DNA of 38,225 nucleotides from Cohnella nanjingensis. Lineage in GTDB: Bacteria; Bacillota; Bacilli; Paenibacillales; Paenibacillaceae. Shown here piece after piece: positions 25,403 through 33,615 of the stretch. The notes under the pieces were generated by a model. It was not told where the DNA came from. It made no database searches and saw only the letters and a program-made list of their open reading frames with translations. The stretch spans positions 41,321 through 79,545 of the forward strand of contig NZ_JACJVP010000014.1 in the NCBI RefSeq assembly GCF_014212125.1. The letters are read 5' to 3'. A program made the position numbers and the translations under genes. Position 1 is the first letter of the stretch; the number at the start of each line of letters is the position of its first letter.

Positions 25403-26515
25403 TTAGCGCTGGGCGATCGGCACGTAGCGTTGGTTGACTGGACCGACGTACTCCGCGCGAGGACGGATCAGACGGTTGTCTTCGAATTGCTCGAGAATAT
25501 GCGCGGTCCAGCCGGATACGCGGCTGATCGCGAAGATCGGCGTGAACAGGTCGCGCGGAATGCCGAGCATCGTGTAGCAGGACGCGGAGTAGAAGTCGAC
25601 GTTCGGCTTCAGCCCCTTCTGTCCGGTCACGAGGTCCTCGATCTTCACGGACATCTCGTACAGGCGCATGTCGCCGTTCAGCTCGCCGAGCTGGCGAGAC
25701 ATCATCTGCAGATGCTTGGCGCGCGGGTCGCCGTTCTTGTAGACGCGGTGACCGAAGCCCATGATCTTCTCTTTGTTGTTCAGCTTGTTCTGGATGTACG
25801 GCTCCACGTTGGCGACCGTGGCGATGTCGTCCAGCATGACCATGACGGCCTCGTTCGCGCCGCCGTGCAGCGGGCCCTTCAGCGCGCCGATCGCGGACGT
25901 GACGCCGGAGTAGATGTCGGACAGCGTCGCGACCGTGACGCGGGCGGCGAACGTGGACGCGTTCAGCTCATGATCCGCGTGCAGAACGAGAGCCTTGTCC
26001 AACGCTTGAACGGCAACTTCCGCCGGTTCTTCGCCGGTCAGCATATACAGGAAGTTGTGCGCGATGCCGACGCCCTTCTTCGGCGCGATCGGCTCTTGGC
26101 CTTGGCGGATGCGCGCGAACGCGGCGATCACCGTCGGGAGCTGCGCCTGCAGCTTGACCGCTTTGCGGATGTTCGCTTCGCGGCTCATGTCGCCCGCTTC
26201 GGGATCGTAGAGCGCCAGGCTCGAGACGACCGTGCGGAGCGCGGCCATCGAGTTCGTGTCCTTCGGGTACAGACGAACGCCGGCGATCACGTCGGATGCG
26301 ACGGCTGCATATTCGCCCAGCTGCGCGTTCAGGGCGTCAAGTTCGGATCGGGTCGGGAGCTTACCGTGCCACAGCAAATAAGCGACCTCTTCGAAGCTCG
26401 CCTTTTCCGCTAATTCATCAATGTCGTACCCGCGGTACGTCAACACGCCGTCGATGATGGAGCTGATCGACGAGGCTGCGGCGACGATACCTTCCAGGCC
26501 TTTGGTAGCTGTCAT
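25403..26515 (-). CDS. citZ: Citrate synthase
   Basis: This 370-residue enzyme condenses oxaloacetate and acetyl-CoA. The length fits the short Gram-positive type. Key sites are LHADHELNAS, GPLHGGANEAVM with the catalytic His, MGFGHRVYKNGDPRA with the second His, and PNVDFYSA with the catalytic Asp. The ATG has AAGGAG about eight bases upstream. It is first in the citZ-icd-mdh group and divergent from ppx. A CcpC-like dyad and promoter lie upstream (26669-26723). Confidence 0.97.
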   Translation of the reverse strand: MTATKGLEGIVAAASSISSIIDGVLTYRGYDIDELAEKASFEEVAYLLWHGKLPTRSELDALNAQLGEYAAVASDVIAGVRLYPKDTNSMAALRTVVSSLALYDPEAGDMSREANIRKAVKLQAQLPTVIAAFARIRQGQEPIAPKKGVGIAHNFLYMLTGEEPAEVAVQALDKALVLHADHELNASTFAARVTVATLSDIYSGVTSAIGALKGPLHGGANEAVMVMLDDIATVANVEPYIQNKLNNKEKIMGFGHRVYKNGDPRAKHLQMMSRQLGELNGDMRLYEMSVKIEDLVTGQKGLKPNVDFYSASCYTMLGIPRDLFTPIFAISRVSGWTAHILEQFEDNRLIRPRAEYVGPVNQRYVPIAQR

Positions 26516-26668
26516 GGTTCTCTCTCCTTTGTTTCGAGAATTCGAACCCGGGCGCGGCGAATCCGCGGTTCGGGCTGCGACGATTGAGGCTCCGGGCGAG
26601 CGGGATGGATTCCCAGCTAGCTACAACGCGGAAACCCGCATTTCTTCCGGTTTTTCGAACCTATTTTA

Positions 26669-26723
26669 ATGATAAACGATTTTGACAGCGAATGGAACCG
26701 AACGCGGCATAAAATGTCTTTAT
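26669..26723 (-). promoter_or_regulatory. citZ promoter with CcpC-like dyad
   Basis: On the minus strand a weak -35 TTCCAT (26692-26697), 17 bases and -10 TATCAT (26669-26674) are seen. ATAA-N7-TTAT at 26709-26723 is centred about 54 bases before the predicted start. Bacillus CcpC, a citrate-responsive repressor, recognises that form. No ccpC gene is in the window. The 310-base gap also contains the ppx promoter region, which I could not place firmly. Confidence 0.4.
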
Positions 26724-26825
26724 CGACACCATAAAGGTTCTTTTGCCGAAGCCTCGCGGATGGTAAAATAGGTAGAATACGGTCTGATCCGGTTGAGGTA
26801 CGGCCATGGAGGAGGGAGCAATCGC

Positions 26826-28361
26826 GTGCAACCATCCGCGCAAGTAACGGGAATGATCGACATCGGCTCCAACACCGTCCGGCTCGCGGTGTATCAGATT
26901 CTGGAGAGCGGCGCCTTCCGCGTCATCGATCAAGGTCGCTGGCCCGCGAGGCTCAGCCAGAAGCTGACGGCCGAAGGGCGTCTGCCGCTGGAAGCGGTCG
27001 CCGAGCTCGGCGAAGTGCTTCGCCATTTCCGCCGGATCTGCCGCATGCACGGCGCGGATAGCATCCGCGCGGTCGCCACCGCCGCCATCCGCCAGGCGGC
27101 CAATCGCCAGCAGGTGCTGAAGACGCTCTACGAAGAGACGGGACTCGAGATCGAGCTGCTCTCGGGCGAAGACGAAGCCCGGCTCGGCAGCGCCGCGATG
27201 CTGCGGACGATGGATGTCGAAGACGGCTTCATCGTCGATATCGGCGGCGGGAGCACGGAGATTACGCTGCTCCGGGGCCGCGAGATCGTCTCTTCCGTCT
27301 CGTTCCCCATCGGTTGCGTGAACACGGCCGCCCGCTTCGGCTTGAACGGCGGCGCCGTACCCGCGCATGTGCTGGAGGCGATAACGGCGGATATCCGGGA
27401 CAGGCTGCAGCGGGAAGCGTGGATCACCCGGCATCCCGGGCTCCCGCTCGTCGGCCTCGGCGGCACCGTGCGCGCCCTCGCGAAGCTTCGCCAACGCAAC
27501 GACGAATACCCTTATACGAATCTGCACGGCTACGAGATGACGAGCCAGAAGATCGACACCGCGCTCGCGCAGCTCGCCCAGCTGCCGGTGGACAAGCGCC
27601 GCAAGCTTCCGGGCTTGTCCAAGGACCGGGCCGACGTCATCGTGCCCGGCCTCGCGATCCTGGTCGCGGTCGCCCGCGCATGCAAGTCGCCGCGCCTCGT
27701 CGTCTGCGGCGCCGGGCTGCGGGACGGCTTGTTCTACGAGACGTGCTTGCCGCCCGACGGGACGCCCACCGCGCACCAAGTGCTGGAAGAAAGCATACGC
27801 AATTTGACGTCATTATATCCGGGCGCGCCCGGAGGACATTTGAACCAAGTGCAGCGCCTCGCGCTGAAGCTGTACGACCGGCTCGCGCCGGGCGCGCAGA
27901 TCCCCGCGCCGTGGCGGCGGCTGCTGGACGCGGCCGCGCGGTTGTTCCGCATCGGCGCCGTCATCGACTTCAACGATAGCGCGGACCATACCTTCTATCT
28001 GCTCATGCATGCGCATTGGAACGGACTCCCGCACCGGGAGATGCTGCTGACGGCCGCGATCGCCTCCTACCGGGGGCCTAATCCGCTCCGCCGCAAGCTG
28101 GCGCCGTACCGCGCGCTGCTCGAGGAAGGCGATGCCGAGACGGCCGCGCAGCTCGGCTCGCTCCTGCAGCTGGCGGCGGCGCTCGACCGGAGCGAATCCC
28201 AGGCGATCACGTCGCTGGACGTCTCCGTCGCGAAGGGCAGCCGCCTCCAATTGGTAGCGGCGGCGAGCCATCCGCTGCCGGTGGAGCGCATGGAAGTCGA
28301 CGCGCTCGCCAAGGAATTCAAGAAATGCTGGGGACTGGCGCCCGCGCTGACCGTCCGTTGA
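26826..28361 (+). CDS. ppx: Exopolyphosphatase, Ppx/GppA family
   Basis: This 511-residue enzyme releases phosphate from the ends of polyphosphate, or pppGpp in some relatives. The actin-like ATPase fold shows GMIDIGSNTVRLAVY (phosphate 1 loop), VATAAIRQAAN, FIVDIGGGSTEI (phosphate 2 loop) and LVGLGGTVRALAK. The C-terminal half (about 310-511) is HD-like, as in full-length Ppx. GTG 26826 is chosen because GGAGGAGGGAG lies just upstream; an ATG at 26793 lacks such a site. It is divergent from citZ and separated from ppk by a 53-residue gene, with ppk on the opposite strand. No Pho box was seen in front of it. Confidence 0.9.
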   Translation: MQPSAQVTGMIDIGSNTVRLAVYQILESGAFRVIDQGRWPARLSQKLTAEGRLPLEAVAELGEVLRHFRRICRMHGADSIRAVATAAIRQAANRQQVLKTLYEETGLEIELLSGEDEARLGSAAMLRTMDVEDGFIVDIGGGSTEITLLRGREIVSSVSFPIGCVNTAARFGLNGGAVPAHVLEAITADIRDRLQREAWITRHPGLPLVGLGGTVRALAKLRQRNDEYPYTNLHGYEMTSQKIDTALAQLAQLPVDKRRKLPGLSKDRADVIVPGLAILVAVARACKSPRLVVCGAGLRDGLFYETCLPPDGTPTAHQVLEESIRNLTSLYPGAPGGHLNQVQRLALKLYDRLAPGAQIPAPWRRLLDAAARLFRIGAVIDFNDSADHTFYLLMHAHWNGLPHREMLLTAAIASYRGPNPLRRKLAPYRALLEEGDAETAAQLGSLLQLAAALDRSESQAITSLDVSVAKGSRLQLVAAASHPLPVERMEVDALAKEFKKCWGLAPALTVR

Positions 28362-28405
28362 CGGCAGCGGCGTCCGTCCCGCTATTCCGCGCGATCTATG
28401 GGCAT

Positions 28406-28441
28406 AAAAAAAATAAGGTGCCGAAACTCACCTTATTTTTT
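28406..28441. terminator. Bidirectional terminator after ppx
   Basis: AAAAATAAGGTG pairs perfectly with CACCTTATTTTT around eight bases, with an A-run on the left and a T-run on the right. It serves ppx on the plus strand and the small gene on the minus strand, whose stop codon touches the stem. Confidence 0.9.
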
Positions 28442-28601
28442 AGTAGATCATCCGTCTTTTTACGTCGATGTCACGGCCGTATTTGCGCTTCATCTGCTTC
28501 ATCTGCTCGTTCACGATGTCGTAGATTTCCTTCAGCTTCACGGTCTTCGGTTTGATCGTCTCTTTGACTTCCCCGCCGACGATCACGTCGAATACGATCA
28601 T
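28440..28601 (-). CDS. 53-residue hypothetical protein
   Basis: This is a short basic protein that starts MIVFDVIVGGEVKETIKP and contains a likely amphipathic helix (KEIYDIVNEQMKQMKRKYG), ending in DVKRRMIY. The start codon has AAGGAGG six bases upstream; a second ATG five bases earlier is too close to that site. It ends at a strong bidirectional terminator, convergent with ppx. Codon use is normal for the region. I do not recognise the family; an N-terminal beta strand plus a basic helix could suit a nucleic acid or protein binding role, but this is a guess. Confidence 0.7.
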   Translation of the reverse strand: MIVFDVIVGGEVKETIKPKTVKLKEIYDIVNEQMKQMKRKYGRDIDVKRRMIY

Positions 28602-28860
28602 GCGCATCCTCCTTGTCTATGAAAATCCTTCGCTACGTTCTAAGTGTATGCCCCGAATGTTAGAGGGAGATTAGCGGAAAAGGGCAGTTTTGTGAACGGC
28701 GCTACGTTTCGTGCGATTTTCCGGCATCGGATACCGGAAACGTCTCGGTTCGCTGCGTCGGCTTCCGGTTAGGCATTGAAAATCGAGCAGGTTTTACAAG
28801 ATTATGCCGGACTTCTCGCTTGCATGACAAAAATGTACGTTCGGCATCTCTTCGACAAGT

Positions 28861-28940
28861 AAAAACGGCTTTGCCGCCTTCCCCGGCGGCGACACGTTTT
28901 TATCGGAGACGTATCGGCAAAGCAGGGGTGAAACTTATTT
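28861..28940. repeat. Dispersed 80-bp intergenic element, copy 2
   Basis: It matches 19132-19211 at 61 of 80 bases with no gaps. GCCGCC and GGCGGC form a hairpin around TTCCCC in this copy, where copy 1 keeps GCCG and CGGC. It lies in the 458-base gap between the 53-residue gene and ppk. The gap also holds a TTTCCGG-CCGGAAA hairpin (28718-28740) and nothing else I can name. Confidence 0.7.
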
Positions 28941-28998
28941 TTTCCGATACGCGGAAAAAGCCGCATAGCTGTCTTCGTAGATAAGGCTCTCGCGCAAG

Positions 28999-29039
28999 AA
29001 GCCCGCCGATACCGGTCCATACGACGGCATCGCGGGCTT
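28999..29039 (-). terminator. Long stem-loop after ppk
   Basis: On the minus strand AAGCCCGCGATGCCG pairs with CGGTATCGGCGGGCTT, with one bulge and one G-U pair, around ten bases. The following sequence is poor in T, so termination is uncertain. Confidence 0.5.
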
Positions 29040-29059
29040 CATGAACGAATGAGGTCGTT

Positions 29060-31162
29060 CTAATGGTCTTCGATCTCCTCTTGCGCGACCGCCACCGTCT
29101 TCCAGAGCGGGATATCGTTGGCGTAGAATTGGCTGCGCAGCGGCGCGTGCGCGTTGGTTACCCGAGCATAACCGCCGGTAGGCAGCAGCTCGCGCGCTTT
29201 GACGTTGTCCTTCAAGTTCATCTCGAGCAGGTTGAGCAGCATCTGCCGCAGACCGCGGTCGTAGACCGGGCACAGCAGCTCGACGCGGCGGCTCAGGTTG
29301 CGCGTCATCCAATCCGCGCTGGAGATGTACACTTCCTCCTCGTCGCCGCCGGATACCGCCAGGATGCGGGCGTGCTCGAGGAACCGGTCGACGATGCTGA
29401 CGATCCGCACGTTCTCGCTCAAGCCCGGCACGCCTGGCCGCAGACAACAGACGCCGCGCACGATCAGCTCGATCCGGACGCCCGCCTGCGAAGCCTCGTA
29501 GAGCTTGTCGATCATCGACTGGTTGGACAGCGAATTCATCTTCGCCAGGATCCGCGCCGGCTTGCCGGCCTTGGCGAAGCCGATCTGCCGGTCGATCAGG
29601 TCGAACAGCTTCGGCTTCAGTCCCGTCGGCGCCACGGCGAAGGCGCGCCAGTCGTGCGGGGTCGAATAGCCGGTCATCTCGTTGAACAAGGCCGAAGCGT
29701 CCGCCCCGATATCCGGATGGCAGGTGAACAGCCCCGCGTCCGTATAGAGCTTCGCCGTGTTCTCGTTGTAGTTGCCCGTGCCCACGTGAACGTACCGGCG
29801 CAGGGAACCGGCCTCGCGGCGGACGACCAGCGTGATCTTGGCATGCGTCTTCAGGCCGACCAGCCCGTAGACGACATGGCAGCCCGCCTTCTCCAGCTGC
29901 CTCGCCCAAGCGATGTTCCGCTCCTCGTCGAAGCGGGCCTTGATCTCGACGACGACCGTGACCTGCTTGCCGGATTCGGCCGCCTTGGCCAGCGCCTGAA
30001 CGAGCACCGAGTTCACGCTGACCCGGTACAGCGTCATCTTGATCGCCAGCACCTCGGGATCCTCCGCGGCTTCGCAGATGAAGTCGTTCACCGCTTCGAA
30101 CGATTCGTACGGATGGTAGACGAGCACGTCGCGCTCCCGCAGCACCGACATCATGTCGTCCGCTTCCTCGAACTCGACCGGATAGACGGGCTCGATCGCC
30201 GGGAAGCGCAGATGATCCATGCCTTGAAGCGAGTTCGCGAACCGCGAAGCGAACGTTAAATCCAGCGGTCCGTCGATCTCCGAGATGTCGTCTTCCGCGA
30301 GCTCCAATTCGTCGAGCAGCAGCTCGAGGGCGTGCGGGTGCATGCCTTTCTCGATCTCGAGCCGGACCGGGAAGCCGCGCCGGCGGCGGCGAAGCTCCTT
30401 CTCGATCTCCTGCAGCAGATCCTCCGCGGCTTCCTCGTTCAGCGCGAGATCGGAATTGCGCGTCACCCGGAACGCATGCACCGCTTCGGTCCCGTAGCCG
30501 CTGAACAGCTGGCCGATCTGCTCCTTGATCAGCTCCTCCAGCCGAACGTACGATTGCTTGCGGCTGTTCCGGCGCCCCGGCACCGCGATCGTCCGGGACA
30601 GGATGGACGGGACCTGCACGATGGCGCAGAACGACTTGCCCTCCGTCTGCCGCTCGCCGCCCGGCGCGTCCGGACGAAGCACGACGGCCAGATACAGCTC
30701 CTTGCTGTGCAGCAGCGGGAAGGGACGGCTCACGTCCACCGCCATCGGCGTCAGCACCGGGAAGACGATCTCTTGGAAATATTCGGTCAGCGCTTCCTGC
30801 TGTTCTTCGTTCAGATCGCTCCATCCGGCCAGGACGACGCCTTCCTTGGACAGCGAGCGCATCAGATCCCGATAGGTCTTGTATTGATGGCGGACAAGCC
30901 GATCCGTCCGCTTGTCGAGTCGTTTGATCAGCCCGTGGGGCGTGTAGCCGGTAAAATCCGCCTTGTTGAATCCGGCCTTCAGTTGATCCTGCAGTCCCGC
31001 GACGCGGACGCTCATGAACTCGTCCAGGTTGCTGGAGACGATGGACAGAAATTGAAACCGTTCCAGCAGCGGCGTTCCCGGATCCTCCGCTTCCTCCAAT
31101 ACGCGCCGGTTGAACTCCGTCCAGCTGAGATCCCGGTTTATGTATTTTTTGGACGCCGACAT
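29060..31162 (-). CDS. ppk: Polyphosphate kinase 1
   Basis: This 700-residue membrane-associated enzyme makes long-chain polyphosphate from ATP. It has the full PPK1 plan: an N-terminal helical domain (INRDLSWTEFNRRVL), a head domain, and two phospholipase-D-like domains. The autophosphorylated His is His440 in GLVGLKTHAKITLVV. HVGTGNYNENTAKLYTDAGL and a second-domain motif near VYISSADWMTRNLSRRVE are typical. The ATG has GAGGGGG about nine bases upstream. A five-hexamer Pho box lies just upstream, so PhoP probably activates it under phosphate limitation. It is divergent from ytvI and about 700 bases from ppx on the other strand. Confidence 0.96.
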   Translation of the reverse strand: MSASKKYINRDLSWTEFNRRVLEEAEDPGTPLLERFQFLSIVSSNLDEFMSVRVAGLQDQLKAGFNKADFTGYTPHGLIKRLDKRTDRLVRHQYKTYRDLMRSLSKEGVVLAGWSDLNEEQQEALTEYFQEIVFPVLTPMAVDVSRPFPLLHSKELYLAVVLRPDAPGGERQTEGKSFCAIVQVPSILSRTIAVPGRRNSRKQSYVRLEELIKEQIGQLFSGYGTEAVHAFRVTRNSDLALNEEAAEDLLQEIEKELRRRRRGFPVRLEIEKGMHPHALELLLDELELAEDDISEIDGPLDLTFASRFANSLQGMDHLRFPAIEPVYPVEFEEADDMMSVLRERDVLVYHPYESFEAVNDFICEAAEDPEVLAIKMTLYRVSVNSVLVQALAKAAESGKQVTVVVEIKARFDEERNIAWARQLEKAGCHVVYGLVGLKTHAKITLVVRREAGSLRRYVHVGTGNYNENTAKLYTDAGLFTCHPDIGADASALFNEMTGYSTPHDWRAFAVAPTGLKPKLFDLIDRQIGFAKAGKPARILAKMNSLSNQSMIDKLYEASQAGVRIELIVRGVCCLRPGVPGLSENVRIVSIVDRFLEHARILAVSGGDEEEVYISSADWMTRNLSRRVELLCPVYDRGLRQMLLNLLEMNLKDNVKARELLPTGGYARVTNAHAPLRSQFYANDIPLWKTVAVAQEEIEDH

Positions 31163-31216
31163 CCGTTTGTCCCCCTCAAGTGGCTTTGATGATCTTATGT
31201 GGTTCTTGTCCCTTTC

Positions 31217-31270
31217 ATTATGTTAGGACGATGTAAACGGAGCGTTAAATCTAGGTTAACGCATTGTAAA
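31217..31270 (-). promoter_or_regulatory. Pho box and promoter of ppk
   Basis: On the minus strand five hexamers at an exact 11-base period are seen: TTTACA (31265-31270), TTAACC (31254-31259), TTAACG (31243-31248), TTTACA (31232-31237) and CTAACA (31221-31226). A -10-like CATAAT (31217-31222) overlaps the last one. All five match the PhoP consensus TT(A/T/C)A(C/T)A at five or six positions. The predicted start near 31210 leaves about 48 bases of leader. Confidence 0.8.
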
Positions 31271-31399
31271 AAGGCGCAAAAAGTCGATGCCGCTGTCGAT
31301 GGAATGAGCGGGAAGGCCGTCGCGGGAGCGGCGCGGGCCGGATTATAATAGAATTCCGCCAAGGTCAAAGGAATGCCGGAGCGAAAAGGGGGAAGCCGC

Positions 31400-32515
31400 A
31401 TGGATCGACGGCTCATGGGACAATGGGGACGGCTCTTGCTCGTCGTCGCGACCATCGGGGGCGGCTTCTGGCTGGCGGGGCGGGCGCTGCCCTATCTCTA
31501 TCCGTTCCTGCTGGGCTGGCTGCTCGCCTATGCCTTGAACCCCATCGTGGATCTGCTGCAGCGAGGCGCCCGCGCGCCGCGCTGGCTGGCGGTCGTCCTG
31601 ACGCTGATCGTCTTCGCGGCGTCCATGCTGACCGTCGTCTCCGCGCTCGTCGTACGGCTGATCAACGAGATCATGACGCTGTCCGGTTCGCTGCAGGGCC
31701 TCGTCATCTGGGTCCAGATGACATTCGACCGCTTCCTCGAACGCCCCGAGTGGCAGCGGCTGTTGGCGCGGCTCAACGCCTTCTACCAGCAGAATCCGAG
31801 CTACCAGGCGCCGATCGACGGCCGGATCTCCGAGACCGCCCAGGCGCTCGCCCAAGCTGGCACCAACCTGCTCAAGGCCATCTTGAACGGAATCGTGACC
31901 GTGCTCGCCTCCCTCCCCGAGATCGCGACGCTCGCGGCGGTCATCCTCCTCGCTTCGTTCTTCATCAGCAAGGATTGGCGCGCGCACCAAGGCCGCATCG
32001 GCGCCTGGTTCCCGGAGCCGATGCGGCGGCGGACGGGCGCCGTCCTGCGAGACCTGCGGCACGCGCTGATCGGATATGCGCGCGCGCAGTTCCTCCTCAT
32101 CTCGATCACCGCGGTTGCCGTTACTCTAGGGTTATTAATCATCGGCGTGGAAAATGCGGTGACGATCGGATTGCTGATCGGATTCGTCGATCTGCTCCCC
32201 TATCTCGGCGTAGGCGCGGCGATGATCCCTTGGATCGCCTACCAATACCTAAGCGGCGATTGGCGGCTAGCCACCGCGCTTGCCGTCCTGTACGGCGTCG
32301 TGCTCATCGCCAGGCAGATCATCGAGCCCAAGGTGCTATCCTCCAGCATCGGCCTCGACCCGCTGCCCACGCTCATCATCATGTTCGTCGGCCTCAAGAT
32401 GTTCGGATTCGCCGGACTGGTCTTCGGCCCGATCGTCCTCGTCGTCCTCTCGGCGTGCCGCCGGGCCGGCGTGTTCCGGGATCTCGGCAGGTACATCGCG
32501 CACGGGGCGAAGTGA
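31400..32515 (+). CDS. ytvI: YtvI-like AI-2E family membrane protein
   Basis: This 371-residue multi-pass protein belongs to the AI-2E (UPF0118) permease family, and its place matches Bacillus ytvI. About seven or eight hydrophobic helices are visible, including an N-terminal pair (about 10-60) and the C-terminal cluster with IGLLIGFVDLLPYLGVGAAMIPW, IIEPKVLSSSIGLDPLPTLI and FAGLVFGPIVLVVL. ATG 31400 is supported by AAGGGGGA upstream, and the longer frame from 31373 lacks a site. Sporulation-linked function is reported for some relatives. It is convergent with fxsA and divergent from ppk. Confidence 0.87.
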   Translation: MDRRLMGQWGRLLLVVATIGGGFWLAGRALPYLYPFLLGWLLAYALNPIVDLLQRGARAPRWLAVVLTLIVFAASMLTVVSALVVRLINEIMTLSGSLQGLVIWVQMTFDRFLERPEWQRLLARLNAFYQQNPSYQAPIDGRISETAQALAQAGTNLLKAILNGIVTVLASLPEIATLAAVILLASFFISKDWRAHQGRIGAWFPEPMRRRTGAVLRDLRHALIGYARAQFLLISITAVAVTLGLLIIGVENAVTIGLLIGFVDLLPYLGVGAAMIPWIAYQYLSGDWRLATALAVLYGVVLIARQIIEPKVLSSSIGLDPLPTLIIMFVGLKMFGFAGLVFGPIVLVVLSACRRAGVFRDLGRYIAHGAK

Positions 32516-32538
32516 ACGGTCCGCGATCGTAGAGACCG

Positions 32539-32943
32539 CTACCAGCGGCGCGGACCGCCGTAGATGCGGAACGAGCCGGAACGGACCTTGTTCGCCAGCC
32601 AGCCGTATATCGCGAGCCGGTACATCGGCCGCGTCAAAGGCAGCAGCAGCGTAAGGCCGACGATGTCGGAGAGGAAGCCGGGGACGACGAGCAGCAGGCC
32701 GCCGGCCAGCACGCAGATGCCGTCGAGCAGCGAATGGCCCGGCATCTGTCCTTCCGCCAGCTGCCGCTGCGCTTCCGCCCAGACTTTGCGTCCCTCCGCG
32801 CGGGCGAACCATCCGCCGAGCAGCGCCCCGCCCAGGAGCAGGGCGAACGTCGGCCAGCCGCCGATCCAGCGATTCACCATATAGATACCCCATATCTCGA
32901 TCAGCGCCGCGATGACGATCAGAATGCCGAATTTCCGTAGCAT
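32539..32943 (-). CDS. fxsA: FxsA family membrane protein
   Basis: This 134-residue protein has three or four membrane helices, about 4-22, 28-46 and 77-101, with the FxsA motifs EIWGIYMV, GGALLGGWFARAEG and GICVLAGGLLLVVPGFLSDIVGLTLLLP. E. coli FxsA counters F-exclusion of phage T7; its role here is unknown. ATG 32943 has GGAGGGA seven or eight bases upstream, and the open frame to 33255 is a shadow. The place beside ytvI matches Bacillus ytwI. Confidence 0.9.
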   Translation of the reverse strand: MLRKFGILIVIAALIEIWGIYMVNRWIGGWPTFALLLGGALLGGWFARAEGRKVWAEAQRQLAEGQMPGHSLLDGICVLAGGLLLVVPGFLSDIVGLTLLLPLTRPMYRLAIYGWLANKVRSGSFRIYGGPRRW

Positions 32944-32993
32944 AGCCGTCCCTCCTTCGTTCCTCGGATATACGAGCCAGCCGCCGCCGGGTT

Positions 32994-33476
32994 TCACGCG
33001 GGGCCGGTCCGACCCTCCGTCAGTTGCCGCATGGCCTGCCAGACGTCCGGAGCCTCCCGATCCAGGCGGACAGGCTTCCACGCCGCATTGACCCAGACAT
33101 GCCTCGTCCCGCCTTTGACGAGCGTCTCGCCCGGCGGCTCGTCTCCCGTCAACGGCGCATCGCGCTCCTGCGTCCGGTCGCCGCGAACGACGCGCGACTC
33201 GAAGCGGACGCGCAGCGGCGTCATTTCGGTCACCCGCGTGCAGATCGTGACCCAATCGTCGTACAGCGCCGGCTGCTCGAACGACGCCTCCAGATTCACG
33301 ACGGGCAGCAGCAGCCCTCTCGTTTCGATCTCTCTATAAGTATACCCCGCTTGCCTGACCCATTCGGTCCGTCCGATCTCGAACCAATTCACGTAGTTCG
33401 CGTGATAGACGACGCCCATCTTGTCGGTCTCCTGATAGCGGACCCTCAGCGGGTGCAGATGCCATGCGCTGCTCAT
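32994..33476 (-). CDS. Acyl-CoA thioesterase, YbgC/4HBT hotdog family
   Basis: This 160-residue single-hotdog protein probably hydrolyses an acyl-CoA. The catalytic region YQETDKMGVVYHANYVNWFEIGR has the family Asp and the following G-x-Y-x-N pattern. An Asp-, Pro- and Gly-rich insert lies near residue 105 (RDAPLTGDEPPGE). ATG 33476 has GGAGGGGA upstream; ATG 33521 in frame would add 15 residues. It is separated from pyk by a terminator, so it needs read-through or its own promoter. The substrate is not known. Confidence 0.85.
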   Translation of the reverse strand: MSSAWHLHPLRVRYQETDKMGVVYHANYVNWFEIGRTEWVRQAGYTYREIETRGLLLPVVNLEASFEQPALYDDWVTICTRVTEMTPLRVRFESRVVRGDRTQERDAPLTGDEPPGETLVKGGTRHVWVNAAWKPVRLDREAPDVWQAMRQLTEGRTGPA

Positions 33477-33534
33477 TCCCGTCCCCTCCGTTTCGCGTAG
33501 CGCGTCGGCGTAGATGTCCATCTCGCGTACTATC

Positions 33535-33558
33535 AAAAAAGACCCGGTTGCCCGGGTC
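33535..33558 (-). terminator. Terminator of pyk
   Basis: On the minus strand GACCCGG pairs with CCGGGTC around GCAA, followed by six T. It lies about 58 bases past the pyk stop codon. Confidence 0.9.
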
Positions 33559-33615
33559 CTATGAGCCGAGAGGCGACGGCGCTTGCGCGCTGCCGCCCCC
33601 CGAGTATGGATAAGA

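Noticed and set aside
28935..30824. Long open frame of 629 codons on the minus strand over ppk
   Set aside because: It is a shadow of ppk in another frame, common at this GC content; its peptide is Arg-, Gly- and Ala-rich without motifs.
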